Positions 18,217 to 26,780 of a stretch of 30,023 bases of DNA are shown piece by piece. The position numbers were made by a program, and so were the translations under genes. This stretch comes from Prorocentrum cordatum (lineage: Eukaryota > Sar > Dinophyceae > Prorocentrales > Prorocentraceae): contig CAUYUJ010008062.1 in the NCBI GenBank assembly GCA_963575745.1, positions 12,501 through 42,523 on the forward strand, read 5' to 3'. The notes under the pieces are model-generated. The model had not been told where the DNA came from, ran no database searches, and saw only the letters and a list, made by a program, of their open reading frames with translations. Every line of letters begins with the position of its first letter. Position 1 is the stretch's first letter.

Positions 18217-18392
18217 TCCTCCTCCTCCTCCTCCTCCTCCTCCTCCTCCTCCTCCTCCTCCTCCTCCTCCTCCTCCTCCTCCTCCCTCCTCCTCCTCCGC
18301 CGCCTCCTTCCTCCTCATCCGTCCCCCTCCTCCTCCCCTCCTCCTCCTCCTCCTTCTCCTCCTCCTCCTCCTCCTCCTCCTCCTCCTCCTGC
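18217..18392. repeat. Pyrimidine tract, (TCC)n
   Basis: A second CTC-triplet block with short CCGCC interruptions. The poly-Pro, poly-Ser and poly-Leu frames are artefacts. Confidence 0.92.
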
Positions 18393-18419
18393 TGGAGATT
18401 TGAACATTGGAACGCCTAC

Positions 18420-18600
18420 GGTCAGGAACTTGTGCTTACCGTGTCGCGGCGGAGGCGGCGGCCCTGGCGACACGAGCTGGCAGCGTGTGGCCACGCACCG
18501 CGGGACTGGAGGCTGGAAGAAGCTCGGGACGCTGACGCCTGGAAACGGAGACGTGGTGAGCATGTCGCGCGGAGGCGTGGTGGGCCAGAACCAACAGGTG
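18420..18600 (+). mobile_element. GGTCAGGAA-family element, diverged copy (C1)
   Basis: GGTCAGGAACTTGTGCTTAC, CGTGTCGCGGC, GGCGACACGA, GGAGGCTGGAAGAAGCTCGG and GGCGTGGTGGGCCAGAACC align in order with 22748-22960. The right inverted repeat is not recognisable, so the copy is truncated or decayed there. Confidence 0.7.
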
Positions 18601-19001
18601 GAGAAAAACGTACACGTTCCAAGCACACTCGGGACCCCAGGGGGCCCCCGTAGGGCCACCGATCCCCCCACCCAATGAAGCCCCCCCATTACGAAACGCC
18701 TGGCCCGAGGGTTCTGGAGGGCGACGACGACAACGACGACAGGGCCGATCGGAACGATGACGAAGACGGCGAGGACGAGGATGAGCAGAAGGAAGGGATC
18801 ACAAGGGGGGTACGACGGGAAGTGCGACATCGTGTAACAGCTACTGGGGGGTCAGGGCGGCTCTTTTTCAAAGCTGGGCGATCGGTTGAGAGATCCCCTC
18901 AACGTTTTGCCAGCAGCTACGATCATGGGAGGGCGGATCCATACGAACATGGGGCTACTGCTTGACACTTCTTCAAGCTGCGCGCAGTATTGTGAAACAT
19001 C
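18601..19001. other. Unassigned stretch with a GAC-rich part
   Basis: A GACGACGACAACGACGAC and GACGAGGATGAG stretch lies at 18720-18790. The rest is ordinary-complexity. No gene is recognised. Confidence 0.4.
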
Positions 19002-19003
19002 TA

Positions 19004-19180
19004 CTCCAGGTTTCGTAATAAAGGGAGGGGGGTCTCATTTCGGGGGGGTCTCTTCCAGGCTATCTTGGAGGGCCTGGGGGGTCTGGGGACGATGTTTTGG
19101 AGGGTTCTCCCACGGGGGAGGTCTGAAATGGCTTGTCTTGGAGGGTCCAGACCCCCTCCCTTTTATTACGAAATCTGGAG
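19004..19180. mobile_element. Short TIR element flanked by TA (family D)
   Basis: The left end CTCCAGGTTTCGTAATAAAG and the reverse complement of the right end (CTCCAGATTTCGTAATAAAA), both continuing into GGGAGGGGG(G)TCT, form ~32-bp TIRs. They differ by one substitution and single-base length changes in the A and G runs. TA dinucleotides at 19002-19003 and 19181-19182 flank it. The 177-bp body is G/T-rich with repeated TCTTGGAGGG and GGGTCT words and has no coding capacity. TA flanks and size fit a Tc1/mariner-type MITE. Confidence 0.85.
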
Positions 19181-19182
19181 TA

Positions 19183-19770
19183 CTATCTACACGGGCGCAG
19201 AGCGGCTCCACTGCAGTCCGTTCACTTGCAGGTCCCATCGCGCTCATCGGGGCAAGTCCCTGTCAGGACGGAGCTCTCTCGCCTGAGTGGCAGGCCCGCG
19301 GTGCACTCGTCTTTCAAAAGGGGGGCCTAATTACCGCAGCGAGCAGGAATGGCCGTGGGGACGGGACTCACAACGAGGAGCGGGAGGGGAGGCTGCCCTG
19401 CAGCATCGCTGGCACCTCTCTGGCCTGCTCTGGCCCCCTATCGCCCCCCGTTTTCTCCCTCCTCCCCCACTCCCCCCCCTCTCCAGCAACCTCGTCATCA
19501 CCCCCGCCCGCCCCCCTCCCCTCCCCGATCCCCACCCTCCCCCTCCCCGTCCCCCCTCCCCCCCCCCCGCCGACGCGGGGACGCCTGGAGCACCAGCCGT
19601 CAGAGGCTCCCACCTGCGCCGTCTCGAGCGCGGGCCTCATGCGGCGGCTGCACGGGGGCCGAAACGGCGGCGGTGGCGCGCGGAAGCGCGCGCGGCGGCG
19701 GCACGGGCGCGCGCGCGCGCGCGGCGGCGCGCTGGCCCTCGCGGGGCGAGGACCTCAACGTGCAAGCCTT
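19183..19770. other. Unassigned stretch with C-rich and CG-rich parts
   Basis: It holds ordinary sequence to about 19430, then C/T-rich DNA (CCCTCCCC, long C-runs) at 19436-19570, then CG-rich DNA including an alternating GCGCGCGC run near 19707. No gene is supported. Confidence 0.4.
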
Positions 19771-19771
19771 A

Positions 19772-19932
19772 GGTCGGGAATGTCCCCCCGGCCCACAGGC
19801 GGATTCTGGACGAAGATTAAAACAAAGTAAAATAATAATAACAAACAAAACTCAATACTAGTCGAAAAATCGTCCCCAGATCATTTTTTTACTATTTTTG
19901 AATACTCCTCCTGTAGAGGGACACACCCGACT
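19772..19932 (+). mobile_element. Family-A TIR element, complete copy (A3)
   Basis: It starts GGTCGGGAATGTCCCC and ends GTAGAGGGACACACCCGACT, flanked by TA at 19770-19771 and 19933-19934. The 161-bp body is A/T-rich (AATAATAATAACAAAC and CATTTTTTTACTATTTTTG), in sharp contrast to the GC-rich surroundings. Subterminal sequences ACAGGCGGATTCTGGACGAA and GAATACTCCTCCTGT are the usual family-A inner ends. No coding capacity. Confidence 0.88.
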
Positions 19933-20220
19933 TAATGCCGCCCCCGAGTGGAGGGACGCGCCCGACGTCATGAGAACGCCCGGCCGGCGGCCGGCACGCG
20001 GATGCCGAGGGCTATTAGCGCGTCGCGGCGGCCCGTGCGCCCCCCCTCGGGGGCGGTGCATGCCTTGTTTTTTTTTTGTTTGGGGGGGGGGGCAGTGGGG
20101 GTCTCGAGAGGCTTCGGAGACCAAGGGCCACGCTCCGATGATGAATGCCGTGCCACCAGTGGCACAGCGGCCAGAGCCGAAGGCCAGCGTTCAGAGCACC
20201 CGTAGACGTGTAGACCTCCA

Positions 20221-20386
20221 GGGGCACTGGGACACACAAATAGATAGACACAAATAGCAGGAGTCCCCATGTGTTCCCATATTTTCTGGGCGTCCGTCGT
20301 CCCCCCCGCGTCCCATATTTTCCCCATGTTTTTTGGGAGTCGGCGATGGATTGTGTCTGTGTCTTTGTTCCCCTCCTGACTTGAGG
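20221..20386 (+). repeat. Dispersed repeat block J, copy 1
   Basis: GGACACACAAATAGATAGAC, then CCCATATTTTC repeated, CCCCATGTTTTTTGGGAGTC and GATTGTGTCTGTGTCTTTG match 26781-26946 in the same order and orientation. The outer parts (GACACACAAA and TTTGTTCCC/TGTGTCTGTGTC) are weakly inverted. It may be a short mobile element, but the ends are not defined. Confidence 0.75.
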
Positions 20387-20515
20387 CCGCCCCGCCCCCA
20401 AAAGGAGGAAGCAGTCTCTTGGCGGGTGCTCCGTATCGGGCGCGCGCACGCGCGCTCTCCCGACGGAAAGTGGCGTGCTGCCGCGCGCGGGTGAGCCCAT
20501 ACCGTGTGCGAAGGC

Positions 20516-20700
20516 CCCGCTGCAGCCCGCCCGCATCGTAAGGATGCGCGGTAGGGATGCAAGGGCCCTGGACGCCCACTTCGAATCTTTTCGAGCGGGG
20601 CGCGGCCAACGAAAGTGGCCAAGGGTGCACCGAGGAGGCAAGGATGCAAGGGCACCCTTGGGAAGGTTGCCCGTCCTTACCATACGGGTTGACTGCACTC
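20516..20700 (+). repeat. Dispersed repeat block N, copy 1
   Basis: CCCGCATCGTAAGGATGCGC, GATGCAAGGGCCCTG, TCGAGCGGGGCGCGGCCAAC and GGGAAGGTTGCCCGTCCTTA match pieces of 25995-26085 and 26362-26395. Here the pieces are close together. At 26 kb they are separated by block K. Confidence 0.7.
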
Positions 20701-20829
20701 GCCAAAAAAGACATTGCTCGCCCGTGGCCTGGATCCGCCAGGGAGGAGATTTATTCCGATGCGTTCCGTCCGATGCGGGCGGGTGTTTCTATCGGACGTT
20801 CGCGAGCAGGCACTTTGCGAGTGGTGTTA

Positions 20830-21131
20830 GGTCGGGCGTGCCCCCCTACAGGGGGATTTTGGACGAAACATCGAAAGAAGTCAGACAAGTAATCAACAAT
20901 ACGGCAGGTTCGCGTCGTGTCGACCCCGGCGTTGGTTTCTGACACCGCGGGGATCGTTCAACCTTGAACGATCGGCCGTTTCCGAAACGTCCAAATCGTT
21001 CCACATCGAACGATTCTGGGTCGCCCGCGGCGTTCAAGCTTGAACGCCGCTGGCGGGGTCGCCACCGGTCGACACGACACTAACCTACCGTAGCCAAACC
21101 TAGTCCAACAACATCGTCCCCAGACTATTTT
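20830..21131 (+). mobile_element. Family-A element split by a nested insertion (A4)
   Basis: The left end GGTCGGGCGTGCCCCCCTAC and AGGGGGATTTTGGACGAAAC is intact. The A/T-rich body stops at 20899 where another element is inserted, and resumes at about 21093 with AACATCGTCCCCAGACTATT. The terminal part of the right TIR is missing after about 21131, so the element is also 3'-truncated. Confidence 0.8.
20902..21090. mobile_element. Nested TIR element with serial hairpins (family B)
   Basis: The 26 bases at 20900-20925 and the reverse complement of 21067-21092 match at 23 positions; the inner part is GTCGTGTCGACC. TA flanks both sides (20900-20901 and 21091-21092). Inside are three hairpins: arms GATCGTTCAA/TTGAACGATC at 20952-20973, AATCGTTC/GAACGATT at 20994-21015, and a perfect 24-base palindrome with half-site GCGGCGTTCAAG at 21027-21050. 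No coding capacity. It lies inside a family-A element, so it inserted later. Confidence 0.88.
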
Positions 21132-21235
21132 GTCGACCCCCCGCGCGGCCCCGCCGCCGACCTGGTCTCTCGGAGCGGTCGGCAGCGGGGAAGCAGGCCG
21201 TGCCTCTCCGGTTCTCTCGTGTTCTCCCTCCTTCT

Positions 21236-21244
21236 CTCTATGTA

Positions 21245-21282
<38 letters not shown>

Positions 21283-21364
21283 GTGTTCTCTCGTTGTCTC
21301 TCGACTTCTCTCTCTGTTTCTCTCTGTCTCTCTCTCTCTCTCTCGTTCTTTCTCTCTGTCTCTG

Positions 21365-21424
<60 letters not shown>
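21236..21424. repeat. (CT)n tract
   Basis: About 190 bp of CT dinucleotides with TTTCTC, TGTCTC and TCGT interruptions. Confidence 0.95.
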
Positions 21425-21429
21425 CGTGT

Positions 21430-21935
21430 ACACATAGTTGCTGTATTCCGGGGGCTGGTGGCCACAAGAACTGCCCATCACGGCAGCGCAGACGCACAGG
21501 CAGGGACCTCGCCCCTTCGCGGGCGGCCTCAAGGCCGGCAGCTGCTCGAGGACGCGACGGTGACCCCTACGCCGAACGCGGCGGAGTGCCACAGTTGTCG
21601 GACTTACCGAGTCGCGCCACCTCGCAGGGCGGGGGGCGCTGGCAAGACTTCGGCACCTGCTCGACGCACGTCGGGCGGCGCTTGTCGCCGAGACGTGCGG
21701 TGCACCGAACGCACGCGGGGCAGGGCCCACCAGCACCAGATGTTCGCAGACGCGTGCGCGCACCGCGCTTCGCACGGGCGTGCGACCAGACCGCCTGGGC
21801 AGACGAAAACGCAGCAGTGCACAGGGCGCATCAGTGGACAAAGGCACGGCAGGCCGGCATCTCTGCGGGACCCGCGCAGTCACACACGGAACCGCAAAGA
21901 AGATGGAGTCAAAGCGCCGCCCCTGCTCGTGTTCG
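21430..21935. other. Unassigned stretch
   Basis: GC-rich sequence of ordinary complexity. It is downstream of the 21936-22346 frame on the minus strand and could hold introns or further exons of the same gene. Open frames change phase several times and none is recognisable. Confidence 0.3.
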
Positions 21936-22346
21936 CTAGCTCCCACGCTCGCACTGCTGTGAAGTGTGGCGTCGTGGACCATCGCGCGAACCCAAAAGAG
22001 CTGCAGCGTGCCCTTGCGGACATGGAAGAGGCTGATAAGCGTAGTAGGCCGATGCCGCACCAACCGGCCAACGCACTTCCACCTTCTGGTCAAGAGCCAG
22101 CAGTCGATGGAAAGGCACACCGGCCAGCTCGCGCAAGGCGGCATCTAAACGATGGATTTCGGCCAGAAATCTCGGGCCACTGTGAATGCGCCGAAGCCCA
22201 CGCCTGTGCGCGTGGTCCAGACGCCGAGTGATCCTGTAATGGATCACGAACACGTGGACGTTGCGGGCACGACGTCTGACGAGCACGCTGCGGAAGAAGG
22301 CGGTGCGATGGGCGTCCACGATCAGCTCCGAGCCGCGCAGCTTCAT
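21936..22346 (-). CDS. Possible exon, hypothetical 136-residue product
   Basis: The minus-strand frame from an ATG at 22346 to a TAG at 21936 is among the most gene-like in the window. It has diverse composition, no simple repeats, and mostly C or G in the third codon position for its first half. Recognisable features are only compositional: an N-terminal MKLRGSELIVDAHRT, a hydrophobic patch (NVHVFVIHYRIT), an Arg/His-rich stretch, and a VPFHRLLALDQKVEVRW segment. No catalytic motif or known domain is recognised. The frame is open upstream of the ATG, so the start may be internal to an exon; AG acceptor-like sites precede it. It could be an exon of a host gene, a transposon relic, or chance. 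Confidence 0.33.
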   Translation of the reverse strand: MKLRGSELIVDAHRTAFFRSVLVRRRARNVHVFVIHYRITRRLDHAHRRGLRRIHSGPRFLAEIHRLDAALRELAGVPFHRLLALDQKVEVRWPVGAASAYYAYQPLPCPQGHAAALLGSRDGPRRHTSQQCERGS

Positions 22347-22435
22347 GGCGACAGGCGCGGGCGCTCTGCGCGAGGTAGCTCGGAGGGCGGGTGTATTCTG
22401 ACATCGTTGATGGGTCTTGGGTTTGCACCGGTCTT

Positions 22436-22505
22436 CCTCCTCCGCCTCCTCCTCCTCCGCCTCCTCCTCCTCCGCCTCCTCCCTGCTCCCTCGTTCTCCC
22501 TCTCT
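22436..22505. repeat. Short (TCC)n tract
   Basis: CCTCCGCCTCCTCCTC units, about 65 bp. Confidence 0.85.
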
Positions 22506-22747
22506 CCTCCGACTCGCCCTCTTCCAACTTCGGGGAGACGCAAGACTCGGGCACGGGGGACTCGGGCTGGCCTGACGGGGCCACCATAAAAATGACGATG
22601 GCCCAATCTGAAATTTGACGCGAGCTCCCGCTACAGAGCAAACATCCCACGAAAACTGGATCGTCAAAATCCAGGACGCGCTCGTCAAAAAACGTCGGCA
22701 AACCCGAGTTCCGGCTTACTCGAGTCTTACGTTTCCCCGACAAGTAA

Positions 22748-22960
22748 GGTCAGGAATGTTGGCTTAGCGTGTCGCGGCCGCGGCCCCAGCGACACGCTAT
22801 ACCCTACGAGCGGATAGCGTGTCGCTCCGCTCCGCGGGGCAGGAGGCTGGGGGAAGCTCGGGACGTCCACGTTCTGGGACTGGGACGTGGTCAGCGTGTC
22901 ACGCCGAAGCGTGGTGGGCCAGAACCGGCGGAGCGACACGCTAACCACAGGTTCCTGACC
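22748..22960. mobile_element. TIR element with multiple AGCGTGTCGC sites (C2)
   Basis: The left end GGTCAGGAATGTTGGCTTAG and the reverse complement of the right end (GGTCAGGAACCTGTGGTTAG), both followed by CGTGTCGC, make 28-bp TIRs. The 11-mer TAGCGTGTCGC occurs in alternating orientations at about 22765, 22788 and 22816, with a variant near 22892 and again at the right end. The 213-bp body is GC-rich and non-coding. A diverged relative lies at 18420-18600. No clear target duplication is visible. Confidence 0.85.
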
Positions 22961-23132
22961 GCACTCCTCCTGTATCCTCGTCCTCCTCCCTCCTACATCC
23001 TGCTGGCTTGGCGCAGGAGGGTGCCACGTCTCCCCGCGACGCGGGCAGCAACGATGACGCGGCCAGAAGAGCAGATGCAGCGCCGCTCTCCGGCTTGTCA
23101 TCTTGCTGGTGACCCAAAATAAGGGCTCCTAA
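22961..23132. other. Unassigned stretch
   Basis: GC-rich sequence with no recognisable element or gene. Confidence 0.3.
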
Positions 23133-23200
23133 CTTCGCGCTTCGCGCTGCGCGAAGCGCGAAGCGCGAAGCGCGAAGCGCGAACCGCTTCGCGCTCTCGC
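23133..23200. repeat. GCGAAGC 7-bp tandem repeat forming a hairpin
   Basis: CTTCGCGCTTCGCGC at the left is complementary to the run of GCGAAGC heptamers that follows. A GCTTCGCGC closes the block. Stray GCGAAGCGCGAA and CTTCGCGCCC words recur at 23258-23290. The Arg/Phe/Ala-rich peptide read on the minus strand follows from the 7-bp unit. Confidence 0.88.
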
Positions 23201-23483
23201 GCCGCCCCCAAAGGGGAGAAGAGGAGGACGAGGAGGAGGGTAAGGAGGAATGAGGCCCGCGAAGCGCGAAACGCGACAAACTTCGCGCCCTCGTGGGAGC
23301 CCTTGCAAAATCCCACCCCCACCCCCGACGGCGGCACCCTTGGGAATCCCTTGCGGGGGAGATTTCGGCGGCCTCCGAGGCGGAGGCTCGAGCGTGAGCC
23401 GGTCCCCACAGGTCTCGCCCCCAGTCGAGGCACCCGTTCGGCAAGCCTGCCCCCACCCCTGTGGTGATCAGGGGTGGGGTTCA
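23201..23483. other. Unassigned stretch
   Basis: It contains a short GGA-rich run at 23220-23250 and a CCCACCCCCACCCCCGAC block near 23310, a word also found in the palindrome at 26970-27169. No gene. Confidence 0.4.
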
Positions 23484-23668
23484 GTCAGGCGTGTCCCCCT
23501 ACAGGGGGATTTTCCACGAAAAATACAAGATACCCCAAAAATGCCCCACAAAGGCCATCAAATATCAACAAAAAAAATCCCCTGACAATTTTTGATCATT
23601 TTTTATAATTTTGGGGGTATTTTTAAATTTGTCGTCGACAATCCCTCTGTAGGGGGGCAGGCCCGACT
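23484..23668 (+). mobile_element. Family-A TIR element, long variant (A5)
   Basis: It begins GTCAGGCGTGTCCCCCTACA and ends CTCTGTAGGGGGGCAGGCCC then GACT. The A/T-rich interior (about 95 bp between 23525 and 23630) contains the family word CCCCTGACAATTTTTG but is longer than in other copies. The flanks read TCA on each side. Confidence 0.82.
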
Positions 23669-23682
23669 CAAGTGTGGGGGAG

Positions 23683-23704
23683 GTGGAAGCCATTTTGGGT
23701 CACG
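23683..23704 (+). other. Possible spliced-leader relic
   Basis: GAAGCCATTTTGGGTCACG shares the exact 11-base core AGCCATTTTGG and 16 of 22 positions with the dinoflagellate spliced leader as I remember it. Such relics arise when trans-spliced mRNAs are reinserted in the genome. No retrocopied gene is recognisable downstream, so this may be chance. Confidence 0.2.
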
Positions 23705-23885
23705 ACTTTCTGTCCTCCTGCACTGCGGCTCCCCTCCACGCTTGGTCCTCCTCCGGCCGCCTGGTATGATTGTGGCGCTCGGGGGCGCGGGGCTGGGTGC
23801 CGGCGGGCAGCGTGGGGGGGGACGAGCGGCGGCGCTCGGGTCTTGAGCCGCTTGCTCCCGGAGGGGGCGCCTCGGCTCGGCGAAG

Positions 23886-23974
23886 GGCGACGACGGCGGC
23901 GGCGGCGGCGGCGACGACGGCGCCGACGGCGACGACGACGACGGCAAAGAAGAAGAAAATGAATACGAGGAAGA

Positions 23975-24059
<85 letters not shown>

Positions 24060-24115
24060 AGCGGTGGCGGCGGCGGCGACGACGGCGGCGACGGTGACGG
24101 TGACGGCGGCTGGGC
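23886..24115. repeat. GAC/GGC triplet tract
   Basis: CGACGG and GACGAC triplets with short GGCGGC blocks and an A/G-rich interruption at 23945-23975. All frames are open and meaningless. Confidence 0.93.
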
Positions 24116-24464
24116 GGAACAACGCGGGCCCGACGCTCTGGCGCAGCCCGATCGTCGCGACGGGTCGCAGGGTGCTGCGCTGCGGGGCACGGGCCCCGGA
24201 GCGGCCCCCATCGCCTCGCGCAGCGAGCCACAAAGCGCCACGGGGGCCCTGGGGCCCAGCATGGCCCAGCGCACCCCCTGACGTCGCCAGAAACCTCGGG
24301 GGACTACGCCCCAGCAGACTCCGGGCGTCGCCACGGGTCTCAAGGTGTCACCGGTGCCCGGGCCCCGGGCCACTCCCAGAGTGGTATGTACACGACGAGG
24401 CAGTGCGCCCGGGACCCAGCTCACCCCAGGCCGCGATCGACGTATTCCTGGCCGCTTCCTCCTC
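24116..24464. other. GC-rich unassigned stretch
   Basis: No repeat or gene is recognised apart from GAGCCACAAAGCGCCACGGG, shared in part with 17150. Confidence 0.35.
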
Positions 24465-24835
24465 CATTGGGAGCTCCGGCGAAGACCCCGATGGCAGGCT
24501 CCGCATGGCGCACCCGCTCCCAATTCGTCGCACGCCTCGCACGTTTCGTGGCCCCAGGTCCACCGAAGGCTCCTGTGGCGGGGTTCGCATGGCGCAGCCA
24601 CCCCCGAGTTGGCACACCCCTCACACGCTCCGTGGCCCCACAAGGAGATCCACCATAGGCCCCAGTGGCAGGGTCTGCATGGAGCAACCCCCAAAAATTC
24701 GACCGCCCCCTCACGTTTCATGATCCCATACGGAACTCTACCGAAGGCTCAGTGGCAGGGTCCGCATGGCGCACCCGCCCCCGATTCGACACGTCCCTCG
24801 CACGCTTCGTGGCCCCATGGGAAGCGCCAGGCACA
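24465..24835. repeat. Diverged inverted copies of the 90-bp satellite
   Basis: About four units in reverse orientation to 885-1957. Each holds words such as CTCACACG(C/T)TTCGTGGCCCC, TCCACCGAAGGC, CCCCAGTGGCAGGG and CCGCATGGCGCACCC in the order expected for the reverse complement. Divergence is far higher than in the left array, roughly a quarter to a third of positions by eye. Confidence 0.85.
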
Positions 24836-25271
24836 TTCTCTGGCGTTCTCGGGCGCTCCAGGGCGCTCCCTGGGCACCCTGAGGACCGCTACACTCATTG
24901 GCACCGCCCCGCCACTGGGCCGAAACTGAATAACCAACAAAAGGCGCGACCCCCTACAACACTCAACGCTTTCCACAAACAACTGAGTTTTGAGTGAACA
25001 AAAACCGAGCGGGTGATTCAACAACAAAACGTTCTTTATTCAAGTGTCAAACTAAAAAAAACAATAAGACCGAACGCGCTGCTGTCGCGGCTTGCGCCCC
25101 CGCACCCGAAAACGCGCCCAAAGTAAAACCCTCATCCGAAACCGTCAAACGCATCCGGTCTTGAGCCGAAGATCCTGTGGTGACACGGGTGGTCGCGGCA
25201 CCGCCGAGACTTCCGAATCTGACCCCCCGCGCGACTTTTCCCGAAGCCAAAAAGTGAACGGAAAGCCTTCC
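24836..25271. other. Unassigned, AT-richer stretch
   Basis: From 24925 to 25140 the DNA is unusually A-rich (AACAACAAAACGTTCTTTATTC and similar words) for this window. No element ends or genes are recognised. Confidence 0.4.
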
Positions 25272-25419
25272 TGGCGAATCCCCCTACAGGCGGATTTTGG
25301 ACGAAAACTGAAAAATAGTCAAAACATGCTCAAACAATGCTCAAAAATAATCAAAAATGCCCCGACTATTTTTTTAACCTATTTTTGAATATTCCTCCTG
25401 TAGAAGGACACGCCCGACT
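25272..25419 (+). mobile_element. Family-A TIR element, left tip damaged (A6)
   Basis: TCCCCCTACAGGCGGATTTT then GGACGAAAACTG at the left, and GAATATTCCTCCTGTAGAAG, GACACGCCCGACT at the right. The outermost GTCGGGCGTG of the left TIR is replaced by TGGCGAA. The A/T-rich middle carries AATAGTC and GCCCCGACTATTTTTTTAAC. The right flank is TTAAG. Confidence 0.85.
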
Positions 25420-25624
25420 TAAGCCATGCTAGGTTTTCTACCTACCATCCTGAATTGCTGGGTCCCCGCTTGGACTCGGCAGCGCCAGGCGCCCACTCCT
25501 CCTCGCTCCTCACTCCTTCTCCCGCGGCACAGCTCTCACGCAGATCGTGCTCCCGTCTCCATGTGGGCGATTTCGGAAACCCTGAACCCAAGGACGTGTT
25601 CGTCTCTTCGGGGCGCCCCTTCTA

Positions 25625-25737
25625 CTCCCGCCGCCTTCCGCCGGGCTTCCGCCGAGCTTCCGCCGGCGGAGGCGGCCTCGTGCTACCTCCGCCGACCTTC
25701 CGCCGCCCTCCCGCCACCTTCCGCCGCGGAAGAGATG
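25625..25737. repeat. CTTCCGCCG minisatellite
   Basis: Irregular copies of CTTCCGCCG(G/A)G, about 11-13 bp each, partly palindromic at CTTCCGCCGGCGGAGG. Confidence 0.75.
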
Positions 25738-25788
25738 ACAGCTCCTCCTATCCTCGAAGGCAGGGCCCTCTTCGGAACGCTCCGTCTG

Positions 25789-25960
25789 TTGGGAGCTCCG
25801 CCTGCAGCCCCCGGTGAGGGCACCCCCGTGCCTCCCCGCGCCCAGTGCGGCGCACGCCTCGCGCGGATCCTGGCCCCCAGGAGAGAGCTCCGCCTAACCG
25901 GCCCCAGTGGGGGCGCCCCCGTGCGTCCCCCCCCTCTCCCCCGGCGTGCCGACCCGAGAG
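25789..25960. repeat. Very diverged inverted copies of the 90-bp satellite
   Basis: About two units: GGGAGCTCCGCC, CAGCCCCCGGTGAGGGC, CCCGTGCCTCCCC, GCGGCGCACGCCTCGCG and CTGGCCCCC follow the order of the reverse-complement unit, then repeat from AGAGAGCTCCGCC. Identity is low but order and spacing (about 90 bp) are kept. Confidence 0.6.
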
Positions 25961-25989
25961 AGCAGTTCGAGCAGGGCTGCAGCGTGCTG

Positions 25990-26400
25990 CTGCACGGCCA
26001 ACCCGCATCGTGAGGACGCGCAGTGTGGATGCGAGGGCCTTGCAGGGCCACGGCAGCGTTTCTCGAGCGAGGTTGGCCAGCGAGAGCCGCCGATGCGATG
26101 CGATGCGATGCGACCACCGTTGCGGACAGCGTCCGGGCCTAGGGCAGACCAGGTGGGTGAGGCCATGGCCTCTAGGATCTGAGGTGTCTGGATTCATGCA
26201 ATGCGAGACATGTAAAAAGTCAGGAGGAGAGGGGGAGGAGGAGGAAAAGAAAGTCCTTGGTGTCGGTGTCGGCGCGGGTTGGGCGAGATTACGTCATTGG
26301 TCTGAGTCCCAGGTGCTGGTCGACGTGAGGTCGGTGAAGGGGGCAAGGGTGCCATGGGTGGCCTTGGGAAGGCTGCCCGTCCTTGCTGTGCGGGCCGACT
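25990..26400 (+). repeat. Dispersed block N, copy 2, split by block K
   Basis: CCCGCATCGTGAGGACGCGC to GAGCGAGGTTGGCCAGCGA (25995-26090) and GGGAAGGCTGCCCGTCCTTG (26362-26385) match 20516-20700. Between them lies block K copy 2. Confidence 0.65.
26092..26290 (+). repeat. Dispersed repeat block K, copy 2
   Basis: ATGCG tandem units, GACCACCGTTGCGGACAGCG, GACCAGGTGGGTGAGG, GAGGTGTCTGGA, then a GGA-rich patch and CTTGGTGTCGGTGTCGGCGC, GGGTTGGGCG. The order is the same as 8414-8700, with a shorter middle. Confidence 0.75.
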
Positions 26401-26518
26401 ACTCCACAGGTCCAGGCGGGCTCGCGGAAGGAGGGGCAGGTGGCGCACTCGCCATCGCTCGGCATCCATTTCCTGAGTTTTTTTCGGTTTCGTGCGTGGC
26501 TTGTTCGGCAAATGATCA

Positions 26519-26582
26519 AGGATGCTGCTCGATGGTCCTCGCCGAGGAAAAAACGCACACGTCCGAGCGATGCCAGGCGCAG
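26519..26582 (+). repeat. Dispersed block M, copy 2
   Basis: GGATGCTGCTCGATGGTCCT, CGCCGAGGAAAAAACGCACA and CGAGCGATGCC correspond to 16537-16600. Confidence 0.6.
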
Positions 26583-26780
26583 GCCATCCTCCTGAAGAGA
26601 GGCTGACGGCTCCGAGCTGGCGCTGGGCCGGGACCCCTGGGCCCCCCGGCGCGCAGCCGCCGCTGCGGCAGGGAGGGGGGGCGGCGCAGCGCGGCGCGAG
26701 CCGCGAGCCGCGGGGCAGGCACGCCCCATGCCGAGCCCCCCCGCCGCAGCGCAGGGCCGAGGACGGGGGCGCGAGTGAAG

